Shown: positions 7,863 through 15,888 of the stretch, piece by piece
Numbering within the stretch: position 1 is the first letter of the stretch
Layout: the number at the start of each line of letters is the position of its first letter
Source: Scandinavium ludwigii_A
GTDB lineage: Bacteria; Pseudomonadota; Gammaproteobacteria; Enterobacterales; Enterobacteriaceae
Reading direction: 5' to 3'
Length of the DNA: 64,000 nucleotides
NCBI GenBank assembly: GCA_050516505.1
Contig: CP191518.1
Location: 3,224,001-3,288,000, forward strand
The notes under the pieces: generated by a model
What the model saw: the letters and a program-made list of their open reading frames with translations, nothing else
Database searches by the model: none
What the model was told of the DNA's origin: nothing
Made by a program: the position numbers and the translations under genes

Positions 7863-9275
7863 TCAGAAGATGGTGAACGGTGCAATCACGATGAACTTCA
7901 CGTCGCGCTCATCCTGGAAGATATTGCCGTAACCGCCGCCCCAGCTTGGGATATCGGAATGGTTGTCGTATTGGGTGTAGTGGAGTTTGAACAGCGTGCC
8001 TTTCGCACGTCCTTCCTGCACGGTGTACATTGCGTCGAGGCTGTATGCAGACTCTTTGATTTTGTTGGAGGCGTTTTCTTCACGCTGGCCCGCGCTGTTG
8101 ATAAACCAGTCAGCCGGTTTCGCATCCCAGGCGTAAACGTAGGACGCGCCTACGGCCCAGCCTGGCAGGTTCCAGTTTTTCATGTCATACATCGCGCCGA
8201 AGAACACCGCTTTTTCACCGTTGGCGTTGAAGTCTGAGCGGTTATCCCACCAAATATCCAGACGGCCGTTGGAAGACGCGTAGGTTGGTGTCATACGTTG
8301 CAGGAAATAGCCTTGCTGCCCTTCCGCTTTAACCCAGGTTCCTTCGAGACGCAGGTCAACCACGTCGGCCACTTTGTAGCCGAAGGTCAGGGCCTGTAAC
8401 CACGCAGTGCCATCATAAATATCGTTGACCGTGTTGCTGCTGACGGTGTCGCGCGCACCGTAGAACTGGTAGCTGGTAGAAAGTGGCGTCCCGGCGACAT
8501 CAAATTTGTAGCTGGCTTTAGCGAAGTACTGATCCATAAAGCCTTCTGCCTGACCAAATGCCGCTTCAAGCACCAGGTCATTTTTGAAGTCGTATTTAGC
8601 CCCGATGGAGTGCAGGTACTCAACTTTGGTTTTCTTGTCGTTCTGATAGAAATGGTCGGTCTCGAGGTGCCACGGCGCTTTGTACTCGTTGGTCCACATG
8701 TACGAGAAGCTCAATGCCCCGGCATCGCCGTAGTCAAAGTTTGCCCCGGCTTCAGCACCCTGATAGGTACCTGGCATGAAGCTCCAGTGCGGCGCTAACA
8801 GCGTCTGGCCGGTAGGCTGGATATAACCCGCGCGAGCCCAGGTTGGCCCGAGTTTAAATTTTGCCGCCGCTTTATACAGGCTGATCCCGCTCTTATCACC
8901 CGAGAAATCTTCGTCGTAGCCTTTGTTAATGGAGGAGAAGGCAATTTCGTTCGGGTGTCCACTTTCTGCGGATTCCGCCATTTCAATAGCGGTGAAGGCC
9001 GCAATATCAAGGCCGATAAAATCCGCAGCATAGCCTGACTGGAAGTCGAGGTTGGCGTTCCAGGTGGAGTGAGAAAGGTTGGTTTTGTACTTGTCGCCGT
9101 CGGTCACATCTTTACGGTCACGCTCACGCTGCCAGTAATAGATGCCGCCGGTTAAGGTTGAATCGTCTACGAATCCTGCTGCACTGGCTTGCGGAACAGC
9201 AATCCAGCCCGACATTGCGGTGACCCCGGCAATAGCCAGCGCCAGCGTACTACGTTTGCCACTAAACGTACGCAT
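7863..9275 (-). CDS. chiP: Chitoporin ChiP (YbfM)
   Basis: Outer-membrane OprD-like porin for chitobiose and longer chitosugars. 470 residues against 468 in E. coli, very similar throughout and ending in the outer-membrane signature phenylalanine (APFTIF). The signal peptide is MRTFSGKRSTLALAIAGV onward with likely cleavage at ASA/AGF. An in-frame start 23 codons upstream exists, but ATG at 9275 with AGAGGA is the family start. Translation is expected to be silenced by ChiX, whose target overlaps the ribosome-binding site. Two NagC-type operators lie upstream at 9389 and 9600. Confidence 0.96.
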   Translation of the reverse strand: MRTFSGKRSTLALAIAGVTAMSGWIAVPQASAAGFVDDSTLTGGIYYWQRERDRKDVTDGDKYKTNLSHSTWNANLDFQSGYAADFIGLDIAAFTAIEMAESAESGHPNEIAFSSINKGYDEDFSGDKSGISLYKAAAKFKLGPTWARAGYIQPTGQTLLAPHWSFMPGTYQGAEAGANFDYGDAGALSFSYMWTNEYKAPWHLETDHFYQNDKKTKVEYLHSIGAKYDFKNDLVLEAAFGQAEGFMDQYFAKASYKFDVAGTPLSTSYQFYGARDTVSSNTVNDIYDGTAWLQALTFGYKVADVVDLRLEGTWVKAEGQQGYFLQRMTPTYASSNGRLDIWWDNRSDFNANGEKAVFFGAMYDMKNWNLPGWAVGASYVYAWDAKPADWFINSAGQREENASNKIKESAYSLDAMYTVQEGRAKGTLFKLHYTQYDNHSDIPSWGGGYGNIFQDERDVKFIVIAPFTIF

Positions 9276-9282
9276 GTGTATA

Positions 9283-9293
9283 TCCTCTTTGAC
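9283..9293 (-). promoter_or_regulatory. ChiX small-RNA target at the chiP ribosome-binding site
   Basis: On the minus strand the chiP leader reads GTCAAAGAGGA at 9293-9283, which is complementary to the ChiX core TCCTCTTTGAC known from E. coli and Salmonella. The pairing covers the Shine-Dalgarno AGAGGA, the established mode of ChiX repression. The chiX gene itself is not in this window. Confidence 0.75.
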
Positions 9294-9388
9294 TTTTAAA
9301 AACGCATTCGCAAAGCGAACAGCGATAAAAAATAAGTACTGCAAAAAAGTAGCGAGGCAGAAATGTCCTAACGCTATGTCTGTAGACT

Positions 9389-9409
9389 ATTTTTCGCGAC
9401 GCGAATTAT
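9389..9409. promoter_or_regulatory. NagC operator, promoter-proximal site of chiP
   Basis: 21-bp imperfect palindrome with arms ATTTTTCGC and GCGAATTAT around GAC. It matches the nagE operator in this same window at the TCGC/CGC core and the AT-rich arms. NagC repression of chiP is established in E. coli. The centre is about 124 bp before the chiP ATG. Confidence 0.65.
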
Positions 9410-9599
9410 CAATCCTTTTTCCGCACGAAAACGCAAGATTATGACAGGGCGCACATATTTGATTGCGTTTTGTTACATATGCACGTTTCAGCATGACGCT
9501 ACGAGAACCGCTAATGACAGGGGTTTCTAAATACTAAGGGAAAAATAACGCAGGAAAATGTAACAAGGACGGGACGTTGTTTCATGAGTGAAAATGATA

Positions 9600-9620
9600 T
9601 TATTTCGCATCACAAAAATG
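9600..9620. promoter_or_regulatory. NagC operator, distal site of chiP
   Basis: Arms TTATTTCGC and CACAAAAATG resemble the NagC consensus (TTATTT arm, TCGC core, A-rich arm). The centre is 211 bp, about 20 helical turns, from the proximal site at 9389-9409, so a repression loop is possible. It overlaps the space next to the glnS terminator. Confidence 0.5.
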
Positions 9621-9624
9621 ACAT

Positions 9625-9655
9625 AAAAAAAGCGCCGCATTGCGCGACGCTTTTT
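9625..9655 (-). terminator. Terminator of glnS
   Basis: Read on the minus strand: AAAAGCGTCGC, loop GCAAT, GCGGCGCTTTT with one T/G pair, followed by a T-run at 9630-9625. It directly follows the glnS stop codon. Confidence 0.85.
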
Positions 9656-9675
9656 ATTTTCAGCAAATACGAAAC

Positions 9676-11343
9676 TTATTCGCCCGCTTTTGCCCAGGTA
9701 TCACGCAAGCCAACGGTACGGTTAAATACCCGCTTCTCTGCGGTGCTGTAGCGGCTGTCGAGGCAGAAGTAACCTTCACGTTCGAACTGGTGCGCTTTAC
9801 CGGTTTCAGCGGTTTTCAGCGACGGCTCAGCATAACCCTGCTTAATCACCAAGGATTCCGGGTTAATGACGGACAGGAAATCTTCCGCAGCGCCTGGGTT
9901 TGGTACGCTGAACAGACGATCGTACAGGCGAATCTCCACCGGCAGCGCGTGCTGTGCGCTTACCCAGTGGATAACGCCTTTCACTTTACGGCCGTCCGCA
10001 GGATCTTTGCTCAGGGTTTCCGCATCGTAAGTACAGAAGATGGTGGTGATGTTGCCTTCTGCATCTTTCTCTACGCGTTCTGCTTTGATGACGTAAGCAT
10101 TACGCAGACGCACTTCTTTACCCATGACCAGACGCTTGTACTGTTTGTTCGCTTCTTCACGGAAATCAGCACGATCGATCCAGATCTCACCGCTGAACGG
10201 CACTTCACGGCTGCCCATTTCTGGTTTGCTCGGGTGGTTCGGCATGGTGACGATTTCGCTTTCGCCTTGCGGGTAGTTTTCAATAACCAGTTTTACCGGA
10301 TCGATAACCGCCATCGCACGCGGCGCGTTTTCATTCAGATCTTCACGAATGCAGGATTCCAGAGAAGCGATCTCAATGGTGTTGTCCTGTTTGGTCACGC
10401 CAATGCGTTTGCAGAACTCGCGGATAGATGCGGCGGTGTAACCACGGCGACGCAAACCGGAGATGGTCGGCATACGCGGGTCATCCCAGGCTTCCACGTG
10501 CTTGTCAGTTACCAATAGGTTCAGCTTACGCTTGGACATCACGGTGTATTCCAGATTCAGACGAGAGAACTCGTACTGACGCGGATGAACCGGGATAGAA
10601 ATGTTGTCGAGCACCCAATCATACAGACGACGGTTGTCCTGGAATTCCAGCGTACACAGTGAATGCGTAATGCCTTCCAGCGCATCGCTGATGCAGTGGG
10701 TGAAGTCGTACATCGGGTAGATGCACCACTTGCTGCCGGTCTGGTGGTGATCGGCAAATTTGATGCGATACAGCACCGGGTCACGCATCACGATGAACGG
10801 AGACGCCATGTCGATTTTGGCACGCAGACAGGCTTTACCTTCTTCGAAACCACCCGCACGCATTTTTTCAAATAACGCCAGATTCTCTTCCACGCTGCGA
10901 TCGCGATGCGGGCTGTTTTTGCCCGGCTGCGTCAGAGTGCCGCGATATTCACGGATTTCATCTGCGGAGAGTTCGTCCACATACGCCAGACCTTTGTTGA
11001 TCAACTCAACCGCATACTGATGCAGCTTATCGAAATAGTCAGAGGAGTAGCAAATTTCGCCGGACCAGTGGAAACCTAACCACTCAACGTCTTGCTTGAT
11101 GGACTCAACGTATTCGATATCTTCTTTCACCGGGTTGGTGTCATCGAAACGCAGGTTGCATTGGCCCTGGTAATCCTGAGCAATGCCGAAGTTCAGGCAG
11201 ATAGATTTTGCATGACCGATGTGCAAATACCCGTTCGGCTCTGGCGGAAAACGTGTATGAACGGTCGTGTGCTTACCAGTGGCCAGATCTTCATCAATAA
11301 TCTGGCGAATAAAGTTCGTCGGGCGGGCTTCTGCCTCACTCAT
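9676..11343 (-). CDS. glnS: Glutaminyl-tRNA synthetase
   Basis: Class I aminoacyl-tRNA synthetase that charges tRNA-Gln; its substrates, five tRNA-Gln genes, lie 9-11 kb away in the same window. 555 residues against 554 in E. coli. The HIGH signature is LHIGHAKS (residues 41-44) and the KMSKS-equivalent is VMSKRKLNLL. The C-terminal anticodon-binding beta-barrels occupy roughly residues 340-550. The gene lies between chiP and nagE as in E. coli and ends in its own terminator. Confidence 0.98.
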   Translation of the reverse strand: MSEAEARPTNFIRQIIDEDLATGKHTTVHTRFPPEPNGYLHIGHAKSICLNFGIAQDYQGQCNLRFDDTNPVKEDIEYVESIKQDVEWLGFHWSGEICYSSDYFDKLHQYAVELINKGLAYVDELSADEIREYRGTLTQPGKNSPHRDRSVEENLALFEKMRAGGFEEGKACLRAKIDMASPFIVMRDPVLYRIKFADHHQTGSKWCIYPMYDFTHCISDALEGITHSLCTLEFQDNRRLYDWVLDNISIPVHPRQYEFSRLNLEYTVMSKRKLNLLVTDKHVEAWDDPRMPTISGLRRRGYTAASIREFCKRIGVTKQDNTIEIASLESCIREDLNENAPRAMAVIDPVKLVIENYPQGESEIVTMPNHPSKPEMGSREVPFSGEIWIDRADFREEANKQYKRLVMGKEVRLRNAYVIKAERVEKDAEGNITTIFCTYDAETLSKDPADGRKVKGVIHWVSAQHALPVEIRLYDRLFSVPNPGAAEDFLSVINPESLVIKQGYAEPSLKTAETGKAHQFEREGYFCLDSRYSTAEKRVFNRTVGLRDTWAKAGE

Positions 11344-11465
11344 CGCGGGTTCCTCAAGGCGTAAGAATCATATAACGGCGTATGATCTTATAAGCTGAGG
11401 GCGGAGACAACCCTTACGTAGAGAAAAAGCGCGGTTACCTGTTGATCTGTGTTGTCCTGGCCCAT

Positions 11466-11496
11466 AAAAAAGCGGCGGAGGATATCCCCCGCCGCT
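11466..11496 (-). terminator. Terminator of nagE
   Basis: AGCGGCGG at 11471-11478 pairs with CCGCCGCT at 11489-11496; the inner GGATATCC is itself palindromic. On the minus strand the stem is followed by five T (11470-11466). Confidence 0.85.
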
Positions 11497-11532
11497 AAGG
11501 CACATTAATTTTACAGCTTTACTCAGGAACGA

Positions 11533-13554
11533 TTACTTGCCTTTAATCTCGTACAGCGGTGTTACGCCAGCTACAACCTGACCCTGCGCCTTGATAACCA
11601 GGCCGCTGAAGTCGTCGATGTTGCTGCAAACCACTGGACTAATCATCGAACGTGCGTTGGCGTTCAGGTAATCCAGATCCATTTCCAGGACCGGCTGACC
11701 CGCAACCACTTCGGCACCCTCTTCTACCAGGCGGGTAAAGCCCTGGCCGTTCAGCGCTACGGTATCGATACCCATATGGACAACGATTTCCGCGCCGTTC
11801 TCGGTTTCGAGACAGAACGCATGATTGGTGTTGAAGATTTTAACGATGGTGCCCGCAGCAGGAGAAACGACCGTTTTCTCGGTAGGTTTCACCGCCACGC
11901 CGTCACCGACAGCTTTGCTGGCGAAGGCTTCATCAGGAACCTGCTCCAGGGCAACCACATCACCGGTCACTGGAGAAACCAACGTGGCGATAGTTGCTGC
12001 GTTCGGTACAGCCTGCGGTTTTGCCGTAGCCGTTGCCGCTGCTGCAACCGGAGCCGCTTCTGCTGCCGCTACCGGGCCGGTGGTTTTCATCGCGTTAGCG
12101 ATTTTTTCTGCCACGAAGCCAACGATAATCTGCACGCTGGTTTTGTTCAGACGAATCACACCAGACGCACCGAGGCGTTTCGCCAGCGCTTCGTTGACCA
12201 GAGAGGAGTCTTTCACGTTCAGACGCAGACGGGTGATACATGCATCAATCCCGGTCAGGTTGTCTGAGCCGCCAACGGCTGCAATGTACTGGCGAGCCAG
12301 TTCAGTTGCGTCCTGCTCTTTGTCACTGCTCACATTCACGTCCTGGCCATCGGCTTCGCTGCCGGCAACAGCCAGTTCGCGACCCGGCGTCATCAGGTTG
12401 AATTTGAGGATAGTGAAGCGGAACACCACGTAGTAGATAACGAAGAACACCAGACCCTGAGGGATCAGCATCCACCAGTGTGTCGCCAGCGGGTTACGCG
12501 AAGACAGCACCATATCCACCAGACCGGCGCTGAAACCGAAGCCTGCAATCCAGTGCATGCTGGCAGCGATGAACACGGAGATACCGGTCAGCACAGCGTG
12601 GATGAAGTACAGAACCGGCGCCACGAACATGAAGGAGAATTCCAGCGGCTCGGTGATACCGGTGAAGAAGGCCGCGAATGCGCCCGCCATCATGATACCC
12701 AGCACTTTGGCTTTGTTTTCCGGACGTGCACAATGGTAAATCGCCAATGCCGCACCTGGCAGACCGAACATCATAATCGGGAAGAAGCCCGCCTGATAAC
12801 GACCGGTGATACCCACAACCGCTTTACCGGCTTCGATAGACTGCGCGCCGCCAAGGAAGTTAGGGATGTCGTTAATACCGGCAACGTCAAACCAGAATAC
12901 GGAGTTCAGTGCGTGATGCAGACCCACTGGAATCAGCAAGCGGTTGAAGAACGCGTACACGCCCGCACCGACAGAACCCAGTTTCTGGATGTGTTCACCA
13001 AATGCCACCAAGCCGTCGAAGATAACCGGCCAGACATACATCAGAACGAAAGCGACCGCGATCATGACGAAGGAGGTCAGGATGGGCACCAGACGGCGAC
13101 CGCTGAAGAACGACAGCGCTTTTGGCAGCTCAACGCTGCTGAAGCGGTTGTACAGTTCCGCCGAGATGATACCGACGAGGATTCCGACGAACTGGTTGCT
13201 GATCTTACCAAACGCCGCGGGAACCTGCTCCAGTGGAATTTGTTGGATCATCGATACCGCTGCTGGAGAGCAGAGGGTTGTTAAAACGAGGAAACCGACA
13301 AAGCCGGTCAGTGCTGCTGCACCGTCTTTATCTTTGGACATACCGTAAGCCACACCAATCGCAAACAACACGGACATGTTGTCGATGATTGCGGAGCCCG
13401 ATTTAATGAAGAACGCGGCCAGTGCGTTAGATCCACCCCAGCCCACCGGGTCAATCCAGTAGCCGACACCCATCAGGATGGCTGCGGCAGGCAGCGTGGC
13501 CACTGGCACCATCAGTGCGCGGCCAACTTTTTGTAAATAACCTAGAACACTCAC
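11533..13554 (-). CDS. nagE: PTS N-acetylglucosamine permease EIICBA (NagE)
   Basis: Takes up GlcNAc and phosphorylates it to GlcNAc-6-phosphate. 673 residues against 648 in E. coli. EIIC covers residues 1-390 (sugar-site motif GITEPLEF near 299-306, histidine in PVGLHHAL near 213). EIIB follows, with the phospho-cysteine C439 in DACITRLR. An Ala/Pro linker (about 492-520) leads to EIIA, with the phospho-histidine H593 in VVHMGIDT. The start is GTG at 13554 after AGGGGGA. Oddity: EIIA is nearly identical to E. coli NagE as I remember it, but the EIIC and EIIB parts are clearly a different sequence type (see findings). Divergent from nagB with shared NagC and CRP sites. Confidence 0.95.
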   Translation of the reverse strand: MSVLGYLQKVGRALMVPVATLPAAAILMGVGYWIDPVGWGGSNALAAFFIKSGSAIIDNMSVLFAIGVAYGMSKDKDGAAALTGFVGFLVLTTLCSPAAVSMIQQIPLEQVPAAFGKISNQFVGILVGIISAELYNRFSSVELPKALSFFSGRRLVPILTSFVMIAVAFVLMYVWPVIFDGLVAFGEHIQKLGSVGAGVYAFFNRLLIPVGLHHALNSVFWFDVAGINDIPNFLGGAQSIEAGKAVVGITGRYQAGFFPIMMFGLPGAALAIYHCARPENKAKVLGIMMAGAFAAFFTGITEPLEFSFMFVAPVLYFIHAVLTGISVFIAASMHWIAGFGFSAGLVDMVLSSRNPLATHWWMLIPQGLVFFVIYYVVFRFTILKFNLMTPGRELAVAGSEADGQDVNVSSDKEQDATELARQYIAAVGGSDNLTGIDACITRLRLNVKDSSLVNEALAKRLGASGVIRLNKTSVQIIVGFVAEKIANAMKTTGPVAAAEAAPVAAAATATAKPQAVPNAATIATLVSPVTGDVVALEQVPDEAFASKAVGDGVAVKPTEKTVVSPAAGTIVKIFNTNHAFCLETENGAEIVVHMGIDTVALNGQGFTRLVEEGAEVVAGQPVLEMDLDYLNANARSMISPVVCSNIDDFSGLVIKAQGQVVAGVTPLYEIKGK

Positions 13555-13666
13555 TTTTATTCCCCCTATGAGACCCCGAGCCGACTTCGTTAAAGCCGTA
13601 TATTTTTATAGTGTGACTATCTTAAAGCACAGCGATGTATCACTAGCACTAAGAGTGTGTGGAAAA

Positions 13667-13687
13667 TTAATTCGCCTCGCAAATTAA
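13667..13687. promoter_or_regulatory. NagC operator of nagE
   Basis: 21-bp palindrome with arms TTAATTCGC and CGCAAATTAA, matching the known E. coli nagE operator. Its centre is about 96 bp (roughly nine helical turns) from the centre of the nagB operator, in agreement with NagC looping between the two. Confidence 0.85.
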
Positions 13688-13699
13688 AAGCACCTTTTT

Positions 13700-13715
13700 T
13701 GTGACTCTTATCACC
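13700..13715. promoter_or_regulatory. CRP site between nagE and nagB
   Basis: TGTGACTCTTATCACC fits the CRP consensus TGTGA-N6-TCACA with one mismatch. It lies between the two NagC operators, where CRP is known to activate both divergent nag promoters in E. coli. Confidence 0.8.
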
Positions 13716-13760
13716 AAATATCGTCTTCACCCCCTCTTCCGACTGGCTAACAGTGAAAAC

Positions 13761-13785
13761 TTATTTTATCATTCGAAAAATCAGG
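13761..13785. promoter_or_regulatory. NagC operator of nagB
   Basis: TTATTTTATCATTCG followed by AAAAATCAGG, essentially the E. coli nagB operator. It is 92 bp before the nagB start codon. Confidence 0.85.
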
Positions 13786-13876
13786 ATGGATTGCCGCCTT
13801 TCGTTGCCAAACCAGGTTACTCTTAAGAGATACGGTACCAATCCGCCAACATTTATATTAACTATTGAGGTGAACA

Positions 13877-14677
13877 ATGAGACTGATTCCCCTGGCGACA
13901 GCAGAACAAGTAGGCAAATGGGCCGCCCGTCATATCGTCAACCGCATCAATGCGTTCAAACCCACTGCGGACCGTCCTTTTGTTTTAGGCCTGCCAACCG
14001 GTGGTACACCGCTTACCGCTTATAAAGCTCTGGTAGAGATGCACAAAGCGGGCCAGGTTAGCTTCAAACACGTTGTTACCTTCAACATGGATGAATATGT
14101 TGGCCTGGCAAAAGAGCATCCGGAAAGCTATCACAGCTTCATGCACCGTAATTTCTTCGATCACGTTGATATTCCGGCGGAAAACATTAACCTGCTTGAT
14201 GGCAATGCGCCAGATATCGATGCAGAATGTCGTCAGTATGAAGAAAAAATCCGCGCTTACGGCAAAATTAACCTGTTCATGGGTGGCGTAGGTAACGATG
14301 GTCACATCGCATTTAACGAACCGGCGTCTTCCCTCTCTTCACGTACCCGTATTAAAACCCTGACCCATGACACCCGCGTGGCAAACTCCCGTTTCTTCGA
14401 CGGTGACGTGACTCAGGTGCCAAAATACGCACTGACCGTGGGCGTGGGTACACTGTTGGACGCTGAAGAAGTGATGATTCTGGTGCTGGGCCATCAGAAA
14501 GCGCAGGCGCTGCAAGCGGCTGTGGAAGGCAACGTGAACCACATGTGGACCATCAGCTGTCTGCAGCTGCATCCGAAAGCAGTAATGGTGTGTGACGAGC
14601 CGTCCACCATGGAACTGAAAGTGAAGACGCTGAAGTACTTCAACGAATTAGAAGCCGAAAATATTAAAGGTCTGTAA
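13877..14677 (+). CDS. nagB: Glucosamine-6-phosphate deaminase
   Basis: Converts glucosamine-6-phosphate to fructose-6-phosphate and ammonia, the last step of GlcNAc use; allosterically activated by GlcNAc-6-P in E. coli. 266 residues, as in E. coli. The phosphate loop is LPTGGTP, the catalytic aspartate 72 lies in FNMDEYVG, and GNDGHIAFNEP carries D141, H143 and E148. ATG at 13877 follows GAGGTG. First gene of nagBACD, divergent from nagE and controlled by the NagC and CRP sites between them. A C(UUCG)G hairpin separates it from nagA. Confidence 0.98.
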   Translation: MRLIPLATAEQVGKWAARHIVNRINAFKPTADRPFVLGLPTGGTPLTAYKALVEMHKAGQVSFKHVVTFNMDEYVGLAKEHPESYHSFMHRNFFDHVDIPAENINLLDGNAPDIDAECRQYEEKIRAYGKINLFMGGVGNDGHIAFNEPASSLSSRTRIKTLTHDTRVANSRFFDGDVTQVPKYALTVGVGTLLDAEEVMILVLGHQKAQALQAAVEGNVNHMWTISCLQLHPKAVMVCDEPSTMELKVKTLKYFNELEAENIKGL

Positions 14678-14685
14678 TTGAATCC

Positions 14686-14707
14686 CCGTCCCTCTTCGGA
14701 GGGGCGG
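14686..14707 (+). other. Intercistronic hairpin between nagB and nagA
   Basis: Nine-pair stem with one U-G pair closed by a C(UUCG)G tetraloop (loop 14695-14698). No T-tract follows, so it more likely protects the nagB 3' end or marks a processing site than terminates. Confidence 0.6.
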
Positions 14708-14732
14708 ACGCATTTTTGACACCGGGGGTCGT

Positions 14733-15881
14733 ATGTATGCATTAACCCATGGCCGAATTTATACCGGCCACGAAATTCTGGATGACCATGCCATGGTTAT
14801 CGCCAATGGCCTGATTGAACGTATTTGCCCACAGGCCGATTTGCCGTCCGGGATTGAGCAACGCTCGTTAAATGGCGCCATTCTTGCTCCCGGTTTTATC
14901 GACGTCCAGCTGAACGGCTGCGGCGGCGTGCAGTTCAACGACAGCCCGGATGCGGTGACCGTTGAAACGCTGGAAATCATGCAGAAAGCCAACGAAAAAT
15001 CAGGCTGCACCAGCTATCTGCCAACGCTGATTACCTCCAGCGATGATTTAATGAAGCAGGGTATCCGCGTGATGCGTGAATACCTGGCGAAATACCCGAA
15101 TCAGGCGCTGGGTTTACATCTGGAAGGGCCATGGCTGAACATCGTCAAGAAAGGCACACACAACCCGGATTTCGTGCGTAAGCCTGACTATGAGCTGGTC
15201 GATTTCCTGTGTGCTAACGCCGATGTGATAACCAAAGTCACCCTGGCCCCCGAAATGGTGCCTGCCGATGTGATCACCCGCCTGGTTGACGCTGGCATTG
15301 TGGTTTCAGCGGGTCATTCCAACGCCACGCTGAAAGAAGCCAAGGTCGGTTTCCGTGCCGGTATTACCTTCGCCACACACTTGTATAACGCGATGCCTTA
15401 CATTACCGGGCGTGAGCCAGGTCTGGCGGGCGCGATTTTCGATGAAGCTGACGTCTACTGCGGCATCATCGTTGACGGTCTACACGTTGATTTCGCTAAC
15501 GTACGTAACGCCAAACGCCTCAAAGGCGACAAGCTGTGCCTGGTGACTGATGCCACCGCGCCGGCAGGTGCACACATTGATGAGTTCATTTTTGCTGGTA
15601 AAACAATATACTACCGGGATGGACTGTGTGTGGATGAGAACGGCACGTTAAGCGGTTCTGCATTGACCATGATAGAAGGGGTGCGTAACCTGGTAGAACA
15701 CTGCGGAATCGCACTGGATGAGGTGCTGCGTATGGCAACCCTTTACCCGGCACGCGCTATCGGCGTGGACAAACAGCTGGGAAGCCTCGCACCAGGCATG
15801 GTAGCCAATCTGACCGCGTTCACTCGCGATTATAAAATCACTAAGACCATCGTTAATGGTAACGAGGTCGTTGCTGAGTAA
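14733..15881 (+). CDS. nagA: N-acetylglucosamine-6-phosphate deacetylase
   Basis: Amidohydrolase-superfamily enzyme that removes acetate from GlcNAc-6-P. It also controls the NagC inducer level, since GlcNAc-6-P is the inducer. 382 residues, as in E. coli. Metal and catalytic motifs are visible: GLHLEGPWLN (glutamate ligand), SAGHSNAT and THLYNAM (histidine ligands) and VTDATAPAG (catalytic aspartate). The ribosome site is GGGGG before ATG 14733. It lies 55 bp after nagB and 7 bp before nagC. Confidence 0.98.
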   Translation: MYALTHGRIYTGHEILDDHAMVIANGLIERICPQADLPSGIEQRSLNGAILAPGFIDVQLNGCGGVQFNDSPDAVTVETLEIMQKANEKSGCTSYLPTLITSSDDLMKQGIRVMREYLAKYPNQALGLHLEGPWLNIVKKGTHNPDFVRKPDYELVDFLCANADVITKVTLAPEMVPADVITRLVDAGIVVSAGHSNATLKEAKVGFRAGITFATHLYNAMPYITGREPGLAGAIFDEADVYCGIIVDGLHVDFANVRNAKRLKGDKLCLVTDATAPAGAHIDEFIFAGKTIYYRDGLCVDENGTLSGSALTMIEGVRNLVEHCGIALDEVLRMATLYPARAIGVDKQLGSLAPGMVANLTAFTRDYKITKTIVNGNEVVAE

Positions 15882-15888
15882 GTAAAGT

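Noticed and set aside
9640..10518. 292-codon open frame antisense to glnS
   Set aside because: Begins in the glnS terminator and runs through conserved glnS coding sequence; no independent support.
12478..13284. 268-codon open frame antisense to nagE
   Set aside because: His/Gln/Asp-rich translation typical of an antisense shadow of a membrane-protein gene.
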